Assembly: GCA_018268855.1 (NCBI GenBank)
Contig: JAFDVR010000016.1
Span: 1 to 64,000 of the forward strand
Origin: Acidobacteriota bacterium
Lineage (GTDB): Bacteria; Acidobacteriota; Terriglobia; Terriglobales; Acidobacteriaceae
Direction of reading: 5' to 3'
DNA length: 64,000 bases
The notes beneath the pieces were generated by a model. That model searched no databases. It was not told the DNA's origin and saw only the letters and a program-made list of their open reading frames with translations. This document shows, in pieces, positions 47,572-56,008 of this stretch (positions are counted from its first letter, which is position 1; each line of letters begins with the position of its first letter). Both the position numbers and the translations under genes were made by a program.

Positions 47572-47606
47572 ATAGAAGAAGCCCGCGTGTGGCAGGCTTC
47601 TTCTAT
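47572..47606 (-). terminator. Rho-independent terminator
   Basis: Perfect 12-bp stem ATAGAAGAAGCC / GGCTTCTTCTAT with an 11-base loop, 14 bases beyond the stop of the minus-strand gene at 47620. Probably bidirectional. Confidence 0.75.
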
Positions 47607-47619
47607 TTCGGTAAGTGAT

Positions 47620-47979
47620 TTAGCGCCAGTATCCACCACGCATGAAGTGACGCATGGCGACGTTATATCCCTCGCGGAAGCCGTCGCGGTAGGCGCGCAC
47701 GTCGTGGCGAGGCACGTGCGGATCGCGGTACTCATCGCGGTTATTCGGCGTGGGACGGCGGCCGTTTTCTACGTCCTTGCGCGCACCGTACATGCCATCG
47801 CGGAAGCCCTGCTGACGCACTGCGTCGTATCTGCCAGGAGCCATGGCCCATGGCTGGCGCTGCCAGTCTTCGCCGGAGTGATAACCGGGACGAGGCGGAG
47901 GACCCTGCGCAATAACAACCGCTGGTGCGGCCATCGTGAGGCTGAGAATTGCAGATGCGAACAGCTTCATGGTCTTCAT
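47620..47979 (-). CDS. Small exported Arg/Gly/Tyr-rich protein
   Basis: 119 residues, exported by a Sec signal (MKTMKLFASAILSLTMAAPAVVIAQG). The ATG at 47979 has AGGAG upstream. The mature part holds repeated motifs of the form R-D-G-x-x-x-G (FRDGMYGARKD, YRDGFREGYN) and ends MRHFMRGGYWR; it is rich in Arg, Tyr, Gly and Pro. No catalytic motif is seen. Such short periplasmic proteins are frequent in Acidobacteriota; the function is unknown. Confidence 0.75.
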   Translation of the reverse strand: MKTMKLFASAILSLTMAAPAVVIAQGPPPRPGYHSGEDWQRQPWAMAPGRYDAVRQQGFRDGMYGARKDVENGRRPTPNNRDEYRDPHVPRHDVRAYRDGFREGYNVAMRHFMRGGYWR

Positions 47980-48046
47980 CGTCTTCTCCTTCGAGCAACT
48001 TCCGCTCGGATGGAAATATAAACCCATAGAGTTGTACGCAGTTGCG

Positions 48047-48973
48047 TTACATGTTGGTGTGGCCGGCGCGCATGTCTTCGTTGAAGCTGGGTTTGGTAAA
48101 GGCGAGTGCGTCTGCCATCTCGGCTTCATACTGGGATGCGTGACCCATCAGCGCTTCGGTGGCGGTGGCGTATTCCGTGTCGATCTCGAGGCGGATGATG
48201 CCTTCGCCAGCGAGCGCTTCGGCTGTCTTCTTGAGCACGTCCACGGTGGTGTCGAGGTACTGCGCGTCGCGCGGATCGAGGATCCAGACGGGGGCGTTGT
48301 TGCCGAGGCGTCCGCTGAGCCAGTAAATTTTGGCGGCGAGGAAGTCCTGGCGCTGCTGCTCGTTCGTGTCGTTGAAGATGAACTTGTTTTGCTTGGGCGA
48401 GTAGTAGCGTGTAGTGACGGGGACGGGCTGGCGGTTGCCGCTCTTGACGAGTTCGAGCTGGCCCTGGTCCATGATCTTGCGCACAGCGTTGTAGATGAAG
48501 CCTTCGCAGAAGGGCTGCTCGGGTGCGGGGACAACGTCGGCGAAGGTGACCGTCATGGATGCGGAAACTTTTGCGTGCAGTGGTGTATCACTGTTGCTGC
48601 CGTCGTGCAGAACGGCGTCGCCGTGGACGATGTAGGTGTCCGCGCCGGAGGTGGAGCGGTGGAAAGGCCACTTCCAGTTGCGGAAGAGGATGGGCAGGCC
48701 GCCGAGGGTGACGTAGGCGTCGGGCAGCGGATTGCGCAGGCGCCTGGCACTTTCTTTGAGGTAGCCGGCGAGCGCGTCGGCGTGGCGCGTGGGATCGAAG
48801 CTCTCGCTGAGTTCGAGGGTTTCGGTCTTGGGCGTGTCGCCGGCGAGGGCGATGGTGTAGCGCGCGGTGGGCGCGTCGTTGAAGCCGGTGGAGGCTTCGG
48901 CGAAGAGCACTTCGAGGCCCGCCTGCTGTGCGGCGGCGCGAACCTGCTCGGCCTGCCTGGTGGTCAATGACAT
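48047..48973 (-). CDS. Protein of unknown function
   Basis: 308 residues, no signal peptide and no membrane segment; soluble, probably cytoplasmic. Starts MSLTTRQAEQVRAAAQQAG with GTGAGG upstream. I do not recognise the family. The composition is normal for the genome, and the middle section (GGLPILFRNWKWPFHRS; FCEGFIYNAVRKIMDQGQLELV; APVWILDPRDAQYLDTTVDVL) looks like an ordinary globular protein. It lies between the small periplasmic protein and murQ, transcribed away from murQ. Confidence 0.8.
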   Translation of the reverse strand: MSLTTRQAEQVRAAAQQAGLEVLFAEASTGFNDAPTARYTIALAGDTPKTETLELSESFDPTRHADALAGYLKESARRLRNPLPDAYVTLGGLPILFRNWKWPFHRSTSGADTYIVHGDAVLHDGSNSDTPLHAKVSASMTVTFADVVPAPEQPFCEGFIYNAVRKIMDQGQLELVKSGNRQPVPVTTRYYSPKQNKFIFNDTNEQQRQDFLAAKIYWLSGRLGNNAPVWILDPRDAQYLDTTVDVLKKTAEALAGEGIIRLEIDTEYATATEALMGHASQYEAEMADALAFTKPSFNEDMRAGHTNM

Positions 48974-49118
48974 CTCACATCCTCACTTCTGAAAAAAGAA
49001 ACTTTCGCGCATGGTGGTTGCGGTTGAGCGATGAACCAGCATGAATTTTCCGCGTCTTTTTATCTTAACGCAGATGAGGGCGTTGCTATGCGCGGGGCGC
49101 ATCGCGCATCATCGAGAG

Positions 49119-50039
49119 ATGGCCCAAGATGTGAACCTTGCTGCTCTGCTCACGGAGACCCGTAATCCGGCGTCCGCCAACATTGATGCGCTGCCGACGG
49201 AGGAGATGCTGCGCGTCTTCAACGATGAGGACGCGAAGATTGCCGCGATTGTGCGTGCGGAGATTCCCAACATTGCCAGGGCGGTGGATGCGATTGCCGA
49301 TCGATTTGAGCGCGGCGGGCGGCTGTTCTACACGGGCGCGGGAACGAGCGGACGCTTGGGTGTACTGGATGCTTCGGAGTGTCCGCCGACGTTTTCTGTG
49401 TCGCCGGAGCTGGTGGTTGGGATTATGGCGGGCGGCGATTATGCGCTGCGGAATCCGGTGGAGGGCGCGGAGGATTCGCGCGAGCGCGGCGTGGAGGAGT
49501 TGAAGGCTGTTGGGTTTGGCAAGGTTGTGGACGGCGCTTGCGTAGATACGCTGGTGGGCATTGCGGCGAGCGGGCGAACTCCGTATGTGCTGGGGGCGAT
49601 GGAGTATGCGAAGGAGGTTGGGGCGCTGACGGTTGGGTTGTCGTGCGTGCCGGACTCGCTGGTGGCGCAGGCGGCGGAGATCGCGATTACTCCGGCGACG
49701 GGCGCGGAGGTGATTACCGGCTCGACGCGGATGAAGGCGGGAACGGCGACGAAGCTGGCGCTGAATATGCTTTCGACGGGTGTGATGATTCGCGCGGGAT
49801 ACGTTTACGGCAACTTGATGGTGAATGTGCAGACGACCAATGAGAAGCTGGTCGATCGCGCGGAGCGCATTATTGTGGATGCGACTGGATGCGATCGCGC
49901 TCGTGCTGCGGAGTTGCTGAAGCAGGCTGGGACCGTGAAGGTGGCGATTGTGATGGAGATGCTTGGCGTTTCGCGCGAGGAGGCGGAGGCGAAGCTGGCC
50001 GCGAAGAAGGGTCATCTTCGGCGGACGCTGGAAGGGTAG
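49119..50039 (+). CDS. murQ: N-acetylmuramic acid 6-phosphate etherase
   Basis: Cleaves the D-lactyl ether of MurNAc-6-phosphate to give GlcNAc-6-phosphate in peptidoglycan recycling. Sugar isomerase (SIS) fold, 306 residues from the ATG at 49119 (GAGAG immediately upstream); the frame is open to 49041 but homologous sequence begins near MAQDVNLAALLTETRNP. Visible blocks: YTGAGTSGRLGVLDASECPPTF, with the catalytic Glu in SEC, and GSTRMKAGTATKLALNMLST. The usual partners (MurNAc kinase or PTS, anhydro-MurNAc kinase) are not adjacent here. Confidence 0.95.
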   Translation: MAQDVNLAALLTETRNPASANIDALPTEEMLRVFNDEDAKIAAIVRAEIPNIARAVDAIADRFERGGRLFYTGAGTSGRLGVLDASECPPTFSVSPELVVGIMAGGDYALRNPVEGAEDSRERGVEELKAVGFGKVVDGACVDTLVGIAASGRTPYVLGAMEYAKEVGALTVGLSCVPDSLVAQAAEIAITPATGAEVITGSTRMKAGTATKLALNMLSTGVMIRAGYVYGNLMVNVQTTNEKLVDRAERIIVDATGCDRARAAELLKQAGTVKVAIVMEMLGVSREEAEAKLAAKKGHLRRTLEG

Positions 50040-50056
50040 TTGTCAGTGATCCGTTC

Positions 50057-50953
50057 TCAGTTGTCAGTGTTTTGATTTGCGGCTTTGCAGTTGGGTTTGC
50101 GGACTTCTATTTGTCCGTTTTGTATGCGGGTTTGCAGGCAGGGTTGCGGGTGGACGGCGGGGCCGTCGAGGACTTCGCCGGTGTCGAGGGCGAAGCGGGA
50201 GCCGTGCCAGGGGCAGACGATACTGTAGCCTTCGAGTTTGCCTTCGGCGAGTGGGCCGCTGAAGTGGGAGCAGGTTTCGGCGAGCGCGTAGATGCGTTCG
50301 CCGCGGCGGACGAGCAGTATGGGGACACCGTTGTGTTCGGCGCGGGTTGGTTTCTCTTCTGCGAGGTTTGATTCGGGCATTACCGCGACGAAGTCTTCGG
50401 GGAAGGTTTGGCCCTTGGTGCGATCGACTCCGACGCGGTGTTCGTAGACGAGCTTGCCGCCGAGGTTGGCGGCTACGGTCATGGCGGCGTAGCCGAGGGC
50501 GGCGAAGAGGCGTCCGCTGCTGCGCGCGTTTTTCTTGCGCAGGACGAGCGAGGTGGCGAAGAGCGAGACGGCGCCGACGTTGAGCAGGCCGTGGATGAGG
50601 CCGAGGCGGCGGGCGGGCGGATCGACGTCCTGCCAATCGGTGATGCCGGTGACGGCTGCGCCTGCCGCGCCGATGAGGCCGATGCCAATGGAGGCGTCCG
50701 CTGCGGAGGCGAACTCGCGCTTGCGGCTCATCATGTCGAGGCCATCGAAGACGAGCGCGACGGTCCATGCGCCGATGGGCACGTCCGTGAGGACGACGTG
50801 GAGCGGTTCGCCGAGCCAGGTTCCGTTGAGGAAGTTTTTGAGCGCCTGTCCGCCTTCGCCCGCGCTGGCGTAGGCTGCGTGAACGTACTTCTGCAGGGCC
50901 TCTTCAAGCGGGTTCAGCTTTGGGCTTTCGATGATGTCCTGTGTTGTTGGCAT
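50057..50953 (-). CDS. DUF2231 membrane protein with Rieske domain
   Basis: 298 residues in two parts. The N-terminal half has a DUF2231-like block (LHVVLTDVPIGAWTVALVFDG) and about four hydrophobic segments. The C-terminal half is a Rieske [2Fe-2S] domain with both ligand pairs intact: C-S-H in AETCSHFSGPL and C-P-W-H in SIVCPWHGSRFAL (residues about 235-265). The ATG at 50953 has GTGGAG upstream; the frame's GTG at 50965 is part of that site. It may be a small redox protein at the inner membrane; the partner is unknown. Confidence 0.87.
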   Translation of the reverse strand: MPTTQDIIESPKLNPLEEALQKYVHAAYASAGEGGQALKNFLNGTWLGEPLHVVLTDVPIGAWTVALVFDGLDMMSRKREFASAADASIGIGLIGAAGAAVTGITDWQDVDPPARRLGLIHGLLNVGAVSLFATSLVLRKKNARSSGRLFAALGYAAMTVAANLGGKLVYEHRVGVDRTKGQTFPEDFVAVMPESNLAEEKPTRAEHNGVPILLVRRGERIYALAETCSHFSGPLAEGKLEGYSIVCPWHGSRFALDTGEVLDGPAVHPQPCLQTRIQNGQIEVRKPNCKAANQNTDN

Positions 50954-51034
50954 CGGATTCTCCACGTTGGGTGAGATGCCGATTGGGGGTGGAGGGGACA
51001 GGTCTCATCCACCGATCTTCAGTGCGGGCGCACC

Positions 51035-51397
51035 TCAGTCGGTGGTGCCGCAGGGATCGTATCCCATGCCTGAGAGTTCCATCTGCAATGTCTTCTTATT
51101 GGGCAAGAGAATCTCATAAACCATATCGATGCTGTCTTCTTCGGGCTTCCAACGGTGGCGCATGAGGCGAGCTTTGTAGGTGCCGGGCGTGAGCAAGCCA
51201 AGCCGGGCGTCTGTTCTGAATTCATACGGTTTGCCGTCGATGGTGACTCCCATGAGTTGGTATTCAAATGGGTCATGTTTCGGACGGAGACGGTTGCAAC
51301 GGACGTTGATGGTGACGGTGAAATCAGCCGGATTTGGAGTGGCGCCGAGGACGGGGAGAGCGGTGAGAAGGACGAGGGCCAGCACTAGGTTTCTCAT
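51035..51397 (-). CDS. Small exported protein of unknown function
   Basis: 120 residues with a Sec signal (MRNLVLALVLLTALPVLGA). The ATG at 51397 follows AGGAG closely. The mature part (FTVTINVRCNRLRPKHD...LMGVTIDGKPYEFRTD...LLTPGTYKARLMRHRWK) looks like a small beta-rich domain. The gap from 51398 to 51670 (273 bases) holds only short GC-rich inverted repeats (CGGAAGCGCCTTCGG) and no gene I can support. Confidence 0.7.
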   Translation of the reverse strand: MRNLVLALVLLTALPVLGATPNPADFTVTINVRCNRLRPKHDPFEYQLMGVTIDGKPYEFRTDARLGLLTPGTYKARLMRHRWKPEEDSIDMVYEILLPNKKTLQMELSGMGYDPCGTTD

Positions 51398-51670
51398 GCT
51401 CCTGCATACGAGTGGGTTGACGGGAAAGTTGCGTCTGGCGGGAAGTCGTTGGAGGTACGGGCGGTGTGGGTCGTTACGTCCTTCGGACTCCACTTAGGCC
51501 TTCGGCAGAGCGGAAGCGCCTTCGGCGCGGCTGGTTTTTGGCACGGTTGAAGCCGCAGGGACTGTTCCTATCGGTCGCTTGTCACGCCTGAATGTCTTGA
51601 GACTGGTACGCTTGTCTAACGACCAGCTTGCACTTTCCTGCAGCTGGCTAAAGTCACTCAAGAGAATCTT

Positions 51671-53797
51671 ATGCTCGACATCATAATCGCACCTGTCAAA
51701 GCGAACATGCTCGCCCAGAATTCGCTGATCGCAACGCTGCAGACATTGAATCTCAATGGAACTCTTTATGTCGGCTACCCCATTCTTGCCAGTGCCGATC
51801 ATATGGTGACAATCAACGCGCTCCTTACAACCTTGGAGCACGGCGTGGTAGCGATAGATTTTGCTGACGGAGCGAGTGAGAGTGTGATTCGGGAGAGGCA
51901 GGATTCCGCCTTCAATGCTGTGTTCCGCAAGCTATTGGCGTTCAAACCACTAATAGTAAAGCGGGAGTTGGCAGTCAAAATAGCTGTGCTGACTTATGCT
52001 CCATCTGAGTTGAAGAGCAACGATCCGGAAGTCTTGTTAGCCGGCCCGGAATCATTAGCGAGCACATTGGCAGAGTTTGCCCCGATTAGCCCAGAAATGC
52101 TCACGTATGTGAATGCTGCAATTCAGCAAATTTCCACTATCAAACCGGCTAACAAGAGGGAAGGTCTAGCGAAAGCAGATTCACGTGGCGCAATCATGCA
52201 GAAGATTGAGCGTGAAATAGCAAATTTGGATAAATGGCAAAAGACGGCAGCTATTGAGTGCCCAGATGGGCCGCAACGAATCCGAGGCTTGGCAGGATCG
52301 GGAAAAACAATCGTGCTTGCGCTGAAAGCGGCATTTCTGCATTCTGCCAATCCCGAATGGGATATAGCAGTCACTTTTCATAGCCGTGCACTTTACCAGC
52401 AGTTCAAAGATCTCATAAGACGTTTTTGTTATGAATACAAGAATGATGAACCGGACTGGACGAAGCTGAAAATATTGCATGCTTGGGGGAGCGCGCGACA
52501 GGCGGGCGTTTACTCCGAGATTGCGGCACAAAATGACATTGACGTTAGAGATGTGTCTTACGCCCGCGAGCGATTCATCTACGAAAACATGTTCGGCGGC
52601 GTATGTGATGAGTTGCTAACGGAACTGAAAAAGAAAGGTAACGCGAAAGAGCTCTTCGACGCAGTCCTCATTGACGAAGCTCAGGATTTGCCGCGTTCTT
52701 TTTTTGAGGCATGTTTTCTGAGCGCACGCCCTCCCAAGCGTGTGGTATGGGCGTATGACGAGCTTCAGAACTTAGGATCATATTCGATGGCTCCTCCAGC
52801 CGAACTCTTTGGTAGCAAGGAAAATGGAGAAGCACGAGTTCCGAATCTTAATGAGACCCCTGGTACAGCGCGTCGGGATATAGTACTGCCGGTCTGTTAT
52901 CGAAATACACCTTGGGTGCTGACTTCAGCGCATGCTATAGGATTCGGTATTTATCGCCCTAAAGGACTCGTGCAATTCTTCGACGACCCAAGCCTGTGGC
53001 AAGAGATCGGTTACAAGGTAACGGAAGGACAGTTCGAGCCCGGAAATCAAGTCGCTCTTCAGCGGTCAGAGAATTCCTACCCGTCTTACTTTTCCGAGCT
53101 ACTGAACCCTGCTGATTCGATGAGCTGGGCGCGATTTTCGGAGCCGGAAGAGCAATATAGATGGATAGCTCGCCAGATTCAAGGAAACTTGGAGCAAGAT
53201 GAACTACAGCACACAGACATTCTGATTGTGATACCTGATGCACTCAGTTCCAAGCATGTGGGTGGAAGAATCATAGCGGCGCTAGATGAATACGATATTT
53301 CTGCGCACCTAGCGGGGGTCACAAGCAGTGTAGACAGGTTATACCAGCCCGGTTCTGTCGCGATTAGCAGCATCTTTCGCGCGAAGGGTAATGAGGCGGC
53401 TATGGTCTACGTCGTGAATAGCGAGTATGCAGTTCAAAGCTTTCAGGCTTCCAAAGCTCGTAATGTCCTCTTCACGGCTATCACTCGTTCCAGAGCTTGG
53501 GTCCGAGTGTGTGGCTGCGGGGAAGGGATGGATGCTGTAGTCGCAGAACTACAGCAGGTTGCGAATGCGGCTTACCAACTGAGGTTTCAAGTGCCCACAG
53601 CGCTTCAACTTGAAAAGATAAGGCGCATACATCGCGATATGCCGGAGCAAGATATCGCAAGGCAAAAGACAGCAGTGAAAAACGCAGAGCAACTTATAGC
53701 GATGATTGAATCGGGTGAGCTCTCAACCGAGACACTACCTGAGACGTTTCTGCGTCGCTTCCAGTCTGCTTTCGGAGCAACAGATGACTCCGAGTGA
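51671..53797 (+). CDS. UvrD-like SF1 helicase, candidate defence protein
   Basis: 708-residue helicase. Walker A GLAGSGKT at residues 206-213; Walker B VLIDEAQD at 332-339; late motifs SIFRAKGNEAAMVYVV (motif V) and FTAITRSRAWVRV (motif VI). The first 160 residues resemble a degenerate NERD/PD-(D/E)xK module (HMVTINALLTTLEHGVVAIDF) that lacks an obvious catalytic E-x-K, so it may bind rather than cut DNA. Start ATG 51671 with AAGAGAA upstream. It overlaps the DUF2290 gene by 14 bases. The A+T content is visibly higher than in neighbouring genes, pointing to horizontal acquisition. Helicase-nuclease fusions of this type recur in phage-defence islands; I do not recall a named system for this pair. 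Confidence 0.85.
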   Translation: MLDIIIAPVKANMLAQNSLIATLQTLNLNGTLYVGYPILASADHMVTINALLTTLEHGVVAIDFADGASESVIRERQDSAFNAVFRKLLAFKPLIVKRELAVKIAVLTYAPSELKSNDPEVLLAGPESLASTLAEFAPISPEMLTYVNAAIQQISTIKPANKREGLAKADSRGAIMQKIEREIANLDKWQKTAAIECPDGPQRIRGLAGSGKTIVLALKAAFLHSANPEWDIAVTFHSRALYQQFKDLIRRFCYEYKNDEPDWTKLKILHAWGSARQAGVYSEIAAQNDIDVRDVSYARERFIYENMFGGVCDELLTELKKKGNAKELFDAVLIDEAQDLPRSFFEACFLSARPPKRVVWAYDELQNLGSYSMAPPAELFGSKENGEARVPNLNETPGTARRDIVLPVCYRNTPWVLTSAHAIGFGIYRPKGLVQFFDDPSLWQEIGYKVTEGQFEPGNQVALQRSENSYPSYFSELLNPADSMSWARFSEPEEQYRWIARQIQGNLEQDELQHTDILIVIPDALSSKHVGGRIIAALDEYDISAHLAGVTSSVDRLYQPGSVAISSIFRAKGNEAAMVYVVNSEYAVQSFQASKARNVLFTAITRSRAWVRVCGCGEGMDAVVAELQQVANAAYQLRFQVPTALQLEKIRRIHRDMPEQDIARQKTAVKNAEQLIAMIESGELSTETLPETFLRRFQSAFGATDDSE

Positions 53798-54509
53798 GGC
53801 CAGGTCAGCCGTGGCAAGATTGAACGCGGTGCTACTGGAGGGCGATATAGCAATAGCTGTTAATCCCGCCATCAGGTTTCCAGTCGGTGAGAAGACCAGA
53901 TTGTCATGGCCAAATGCGAAGCAAACTCTTGGGCTGCTTACTGGAAATCCATTTGGCTGTTTATCGGAGTACCTCGATTATGTGCGAGGCGGTCACTATA
54001 CGAGTCTCCTTTTTGATGGTGCTTTGCTCCAGCTATCGTTCGATTTCAAGCATGACCAATTGGTCGGACATCGGTATTGCTATTATCCGTGCCCGCTTGC
54101 CATTCCGGATCCCTCCTTTGCGTCAAATACAGATGCATGGGTTGATCTGCTAGAACAGAATCTTTTCACTGAGATTGAGTTAAGCAGCCTCGAGAATGCA
54201 TCTTCTGAAAACGACATGCGGAACAAAAGGCATTCACTACTCCGTCTGCGATCGCCGATTCGCTTCGATTTTTCTCCGGATGCAGCAGCGGATGGAGAAC
54301 CTGTCAGCCATGTTCACCTAAATAGCGCAGACGCACGGATACCCGTTCATTCTGCACTTTCGATCAAAGCGTTCATACGCTTCGTCATCACGCACTTCTA
54401 CCCTAAACACCTTGAGGTTGTAGACAGCGTAGGTGATCACGCCTATGCCCGGTGCATCTCATTGGAAGAGGAACGCAACCTTTACATAAATTGCCGCGCC
54501 ACCATATAG
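53784..54509 (+). CDS. DUF2290-like protein, helicase partner
   Basis: 241 residues from the ATG at 53784, preceded by CGGAG and lying inside the helicase 3' end (14-base overlap), so the two are translationally coupled. Matches DUF2290 by the blocks HYTSLLFDGALLQLSFDF, LVGHRYCYYPCPL, LRLRSPIRFDF, VHLNSADARIPVHSALSIKAFIRFV and THFYPKHLE. No signal or membrane segment. Codon use is as A+T-rich as in the helicase. The family has no established activity; conserved Tyr/His/Cys in GHRYCYYPCP could be functional. Its constant neighbour would be the SF1 helicase. Confidence 0.82.
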   Translation: MTPSEARSAVARLNAVLLEGDIAIAVNPAIRFPVGEKTRLSWPNAKQTLGLLTGNPFGCLSEYLDYVRGGHYTSLLFDGALLQLSFDFKHDQLVGHRYCYYPCPLAIPDPSFASNTDAWVDLLEQNLFTEIELSSLENASSENDMRNKRHSLLRLRSPIRFDFSPDAAADGEPVSHVHLNSADARIPVHSALSIKAFIRFVITHFYPKHLEVVDSVGDHAYARCISLEEERNLYINCRATI

Positions 54510-54531
54510 AACCTGTTAACAAAAAGATGGA

Positions 54532-54568
54532 AACCAGAAGCGCCGCCCATCGGGCGGCGCTTCTGGTT
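54532..54568. terminator. 17-bp hairpin, duplicated rpsA terminator
   Basis: Perfect 17-bp stem (54532-54548 with 54552-54568), loop ATC. It is homologous to the terminator at 55779 downstream of intact rpsA and now also lies behind the plus-strand DUF2290 gene. Confidence 0.8.
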
Positions 54569-54769
54569 GTTTGGCGCAGAACGCGCGTATCGCCATCCGC
54601 GAAGGATTAGTTTTCTTCGTGTTCGGACTTCTTCCAGTTGAGGAGGTCGCCGAGGGTGGTTCCGGTGGAGGAGGATGAGGAGCCGGAGTCGTTGCGGCGG
54701 TCGCCTTTTTCGCGCTTGGCGTTGGGGGCGGAGGCCTTGTAGGACTCGATTTCCTCGCGGCTGGCCTCT
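54538..54769. repeat. Direct repeat, left copy of rpsA 3' end
   Basis: Matches 55779-56008 in the same orientation. In the coding part (54607-54765 against 55846-56004) I count five mismatches in 159 bases and no gaps; the noncoding part between stop codon and hairpin has diverged more and carries a 2-base length difference. It fits the pattern of an attachment-site duplication. Confidence 0.9.
54607..54769 (-). pseudogene. rpsA: Fragment: C-terminal 53 codons of rpsA
   Basis: The frame encodes the last part of ribosomal protein S1 (REEIESYKASAP, then GTTLGDLLNWKKSEHEEN and stop) with no start. Most differences from the intact copy are synonymous; two change residues (Ser to Asn, Arg to His). 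The open frame and the synonymous bias suggest that the fragment comes from a functional rpsA allele of a related genome or was replaced recently. It ends 8 bases short of the fic stop codon. Confidence 0.85.
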
Positions 54770-54776
54770 AGAGGGG

Positions 54777-55417
54777 CTATCGGTGAAAGTTGGCGTGCAT
54801 CTGTTCGGCGATTTCAGTGATGAATGGCTTGCCTTGATGAGCGTAGCGCAGGACGAGGGCGTCCAATGCGGAGCCGGGCTTTTGCAGTTCTTCCGTTAGC
54901 AGGTGCAGGAATTCGTTTTTTTCGATGAGATCCCAGCGCACGTAGAAGCCGGCGCGGCGGCATTGTTCGCTGAAGAGGGTGAGAATCGTACGGCCGTTTC
55001 CTTCGAGGAAAGGATGGGCGTGGGCGAAGTAGCCGAAGATTTCTCCTGGGTGTTGACGCAGGTCTGTGGCATCTGCGGCACGGTTGAGGGCATAGTCGGC
55101 GGCGCGGCGATATCCTTTGGGTGGGTGAAGAGAGTTTTGTAGCCTGCGCGGGTGATGGCGATATCAGGTGCGTGGATGGACCTGTCCTCTCCGGCCCATG
55201 GATAGACGGAGTTGAAGAGCAGGCGGTGGGTTTCGAGAACGTCGGAATATGCGAGTGATGGGCGCCGACGCAGGCGGCGGACAGCGTCCACTACGTTGTC
55301 CTTAAACGCTGCCGCCTCCAGTTTGGCGATTACATCGAGATCTTTGACACATTCGAAATTGCGGAGATAACCAGCGGTTTCATAGTCCCCGAATGGGTCG
55401 AGAACGTTCAGTTCCAT
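54777..55417 (-). pseudogene. fic gene split by a -1 frameshift
   Basis: Fic-domain gene in two frames. The first frame, from the ATG at 55417, gives MELNVLDPFGDYETAGYLRN ... LFTHPK and then loses homology near codon 101. The rest is in the -1 frame (YRRAADYALNRAAD, HPGEIFGYFAHAHPFLEGNGRT, then ...HANFHR and stop at 54777). The combined product would be 213 residues with an intact catalytic loop HPFLEGNGR at 135-143. The shift coincides with C CCA AAG (55121-55115), a heptamer of the X-XXY-YYZ slippery form; alternatively one C was lost from ATCCGCCGC just after it, which would restore DIRRAADYAL. A decayed gene or base-calling error is more likely than programmed shifting. Confidence 0.85.
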
Positions 55418-55726
55418 TTAGCGCTGGAGATAGGCTGCCTGAAGCATGGTGCGCTGTCTCTGGGTGAGAACGTGAGCGCGGCGGAGAGCGATGAGCAGGT
55501 GCTCGATTTCGTCCAGTTCCACGTCAGCATCGGAGAGACGAGAGGCCGCTTCAGCGAACTTGCGAAGGATGCTCGGTGTGTACATGATGTGGCGCTGCCC
55601 TGCGGCAGAGCGTACCCATGCTGCGATGGTTTGTGAATCAGTGTTTGCGATGCACTTAACTTGCTCATCTGTAAACATGGCAGGAGAACTCTGCAATGGG
55701 GCGGTGAAATGTGTAGCAGCGCTCAT
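55418..55726 (-). CDS. Small helical protein upstream of fic
   Basis: 102 residues; ATG at 55726 with AAGGAG 6 bases upstream. Its TAA is directly followed by the fic ATG, so the two are a two-gene operon. The sequence (DEQVKCIANTDSQTIAAWV...TPSILRKFAEAASRLSDADVELDEIEHLLIALRRA) is predominantly helical. Position suggests an antitoxin or other Fic partner, but no S/T-x-x-x-E-G/N inhibitory motif is evident. I do not recognise the family. Confidence 0.75.
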   Translation of the reverse strand: MSAATHFTAPLQSSPAMFTDEQVKCIANTDSQTIAAWVRSAAGQRHIMYTPSILRKFAEAASRLSDADVELDEIEHLLIALRRAHVLTQRQRTMLQAAYLQR

Positions 55727-55778
55727 GAGTTCTCCTTTTGTTCTATTTTATCAATCTTGCTCTGTAATGAGATGCAAA

Positions 55779-55803
55779 AAGCGCCGCCCGATGGGCGGCG
55801 CTT
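55779..55803 (-). terminator. rpsA terminator
   Basis: 11-bp stem AAGCGCCGCCC / GGGCGGCGCTT, loop of 3, followed on the minus strand by TTTTTGC. It lies 43 bases after the rpsA stop and just before the small gene/fic unit. Confidence 0.85.
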
Positions 55804-56008
55804 CTGGTTGTTTGGCGTGTAGCGCTTGTCGCCAAGCGCGCAGCTTTAGTTTTCTTCGCGTTCGGACTTCTTCCAGTTGAGGAGGTCGCCCAGGGTTGTG
55901 CCGGTGGAGGAGGATGAGGAGCCGGAGTCGTTGCGGCGGTCGCCTTTTTCGCGCTTGGCGCTGGGGGCGGAGGCCTTGTAGGACTCGATTTCCTCGCGGC
56001 TGGCTTCT
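55779..56008. repeat. Direct repeat, right copy of rpsA 3' end
   Basis: Right-hand member of the direct repeat, contiguous with functional rpsA. The 1.0 kb between the two copies contains only the small gene and the broken fic gene. Confidence 0.9.

Noticed and set aside
54532..55803. Possibility that the two similar hairpins are independent terminators
   Set aside because: The similarity continues through the stop codon and 53 codons of rpsA in each copy, so they are parts of one duplicated segment.
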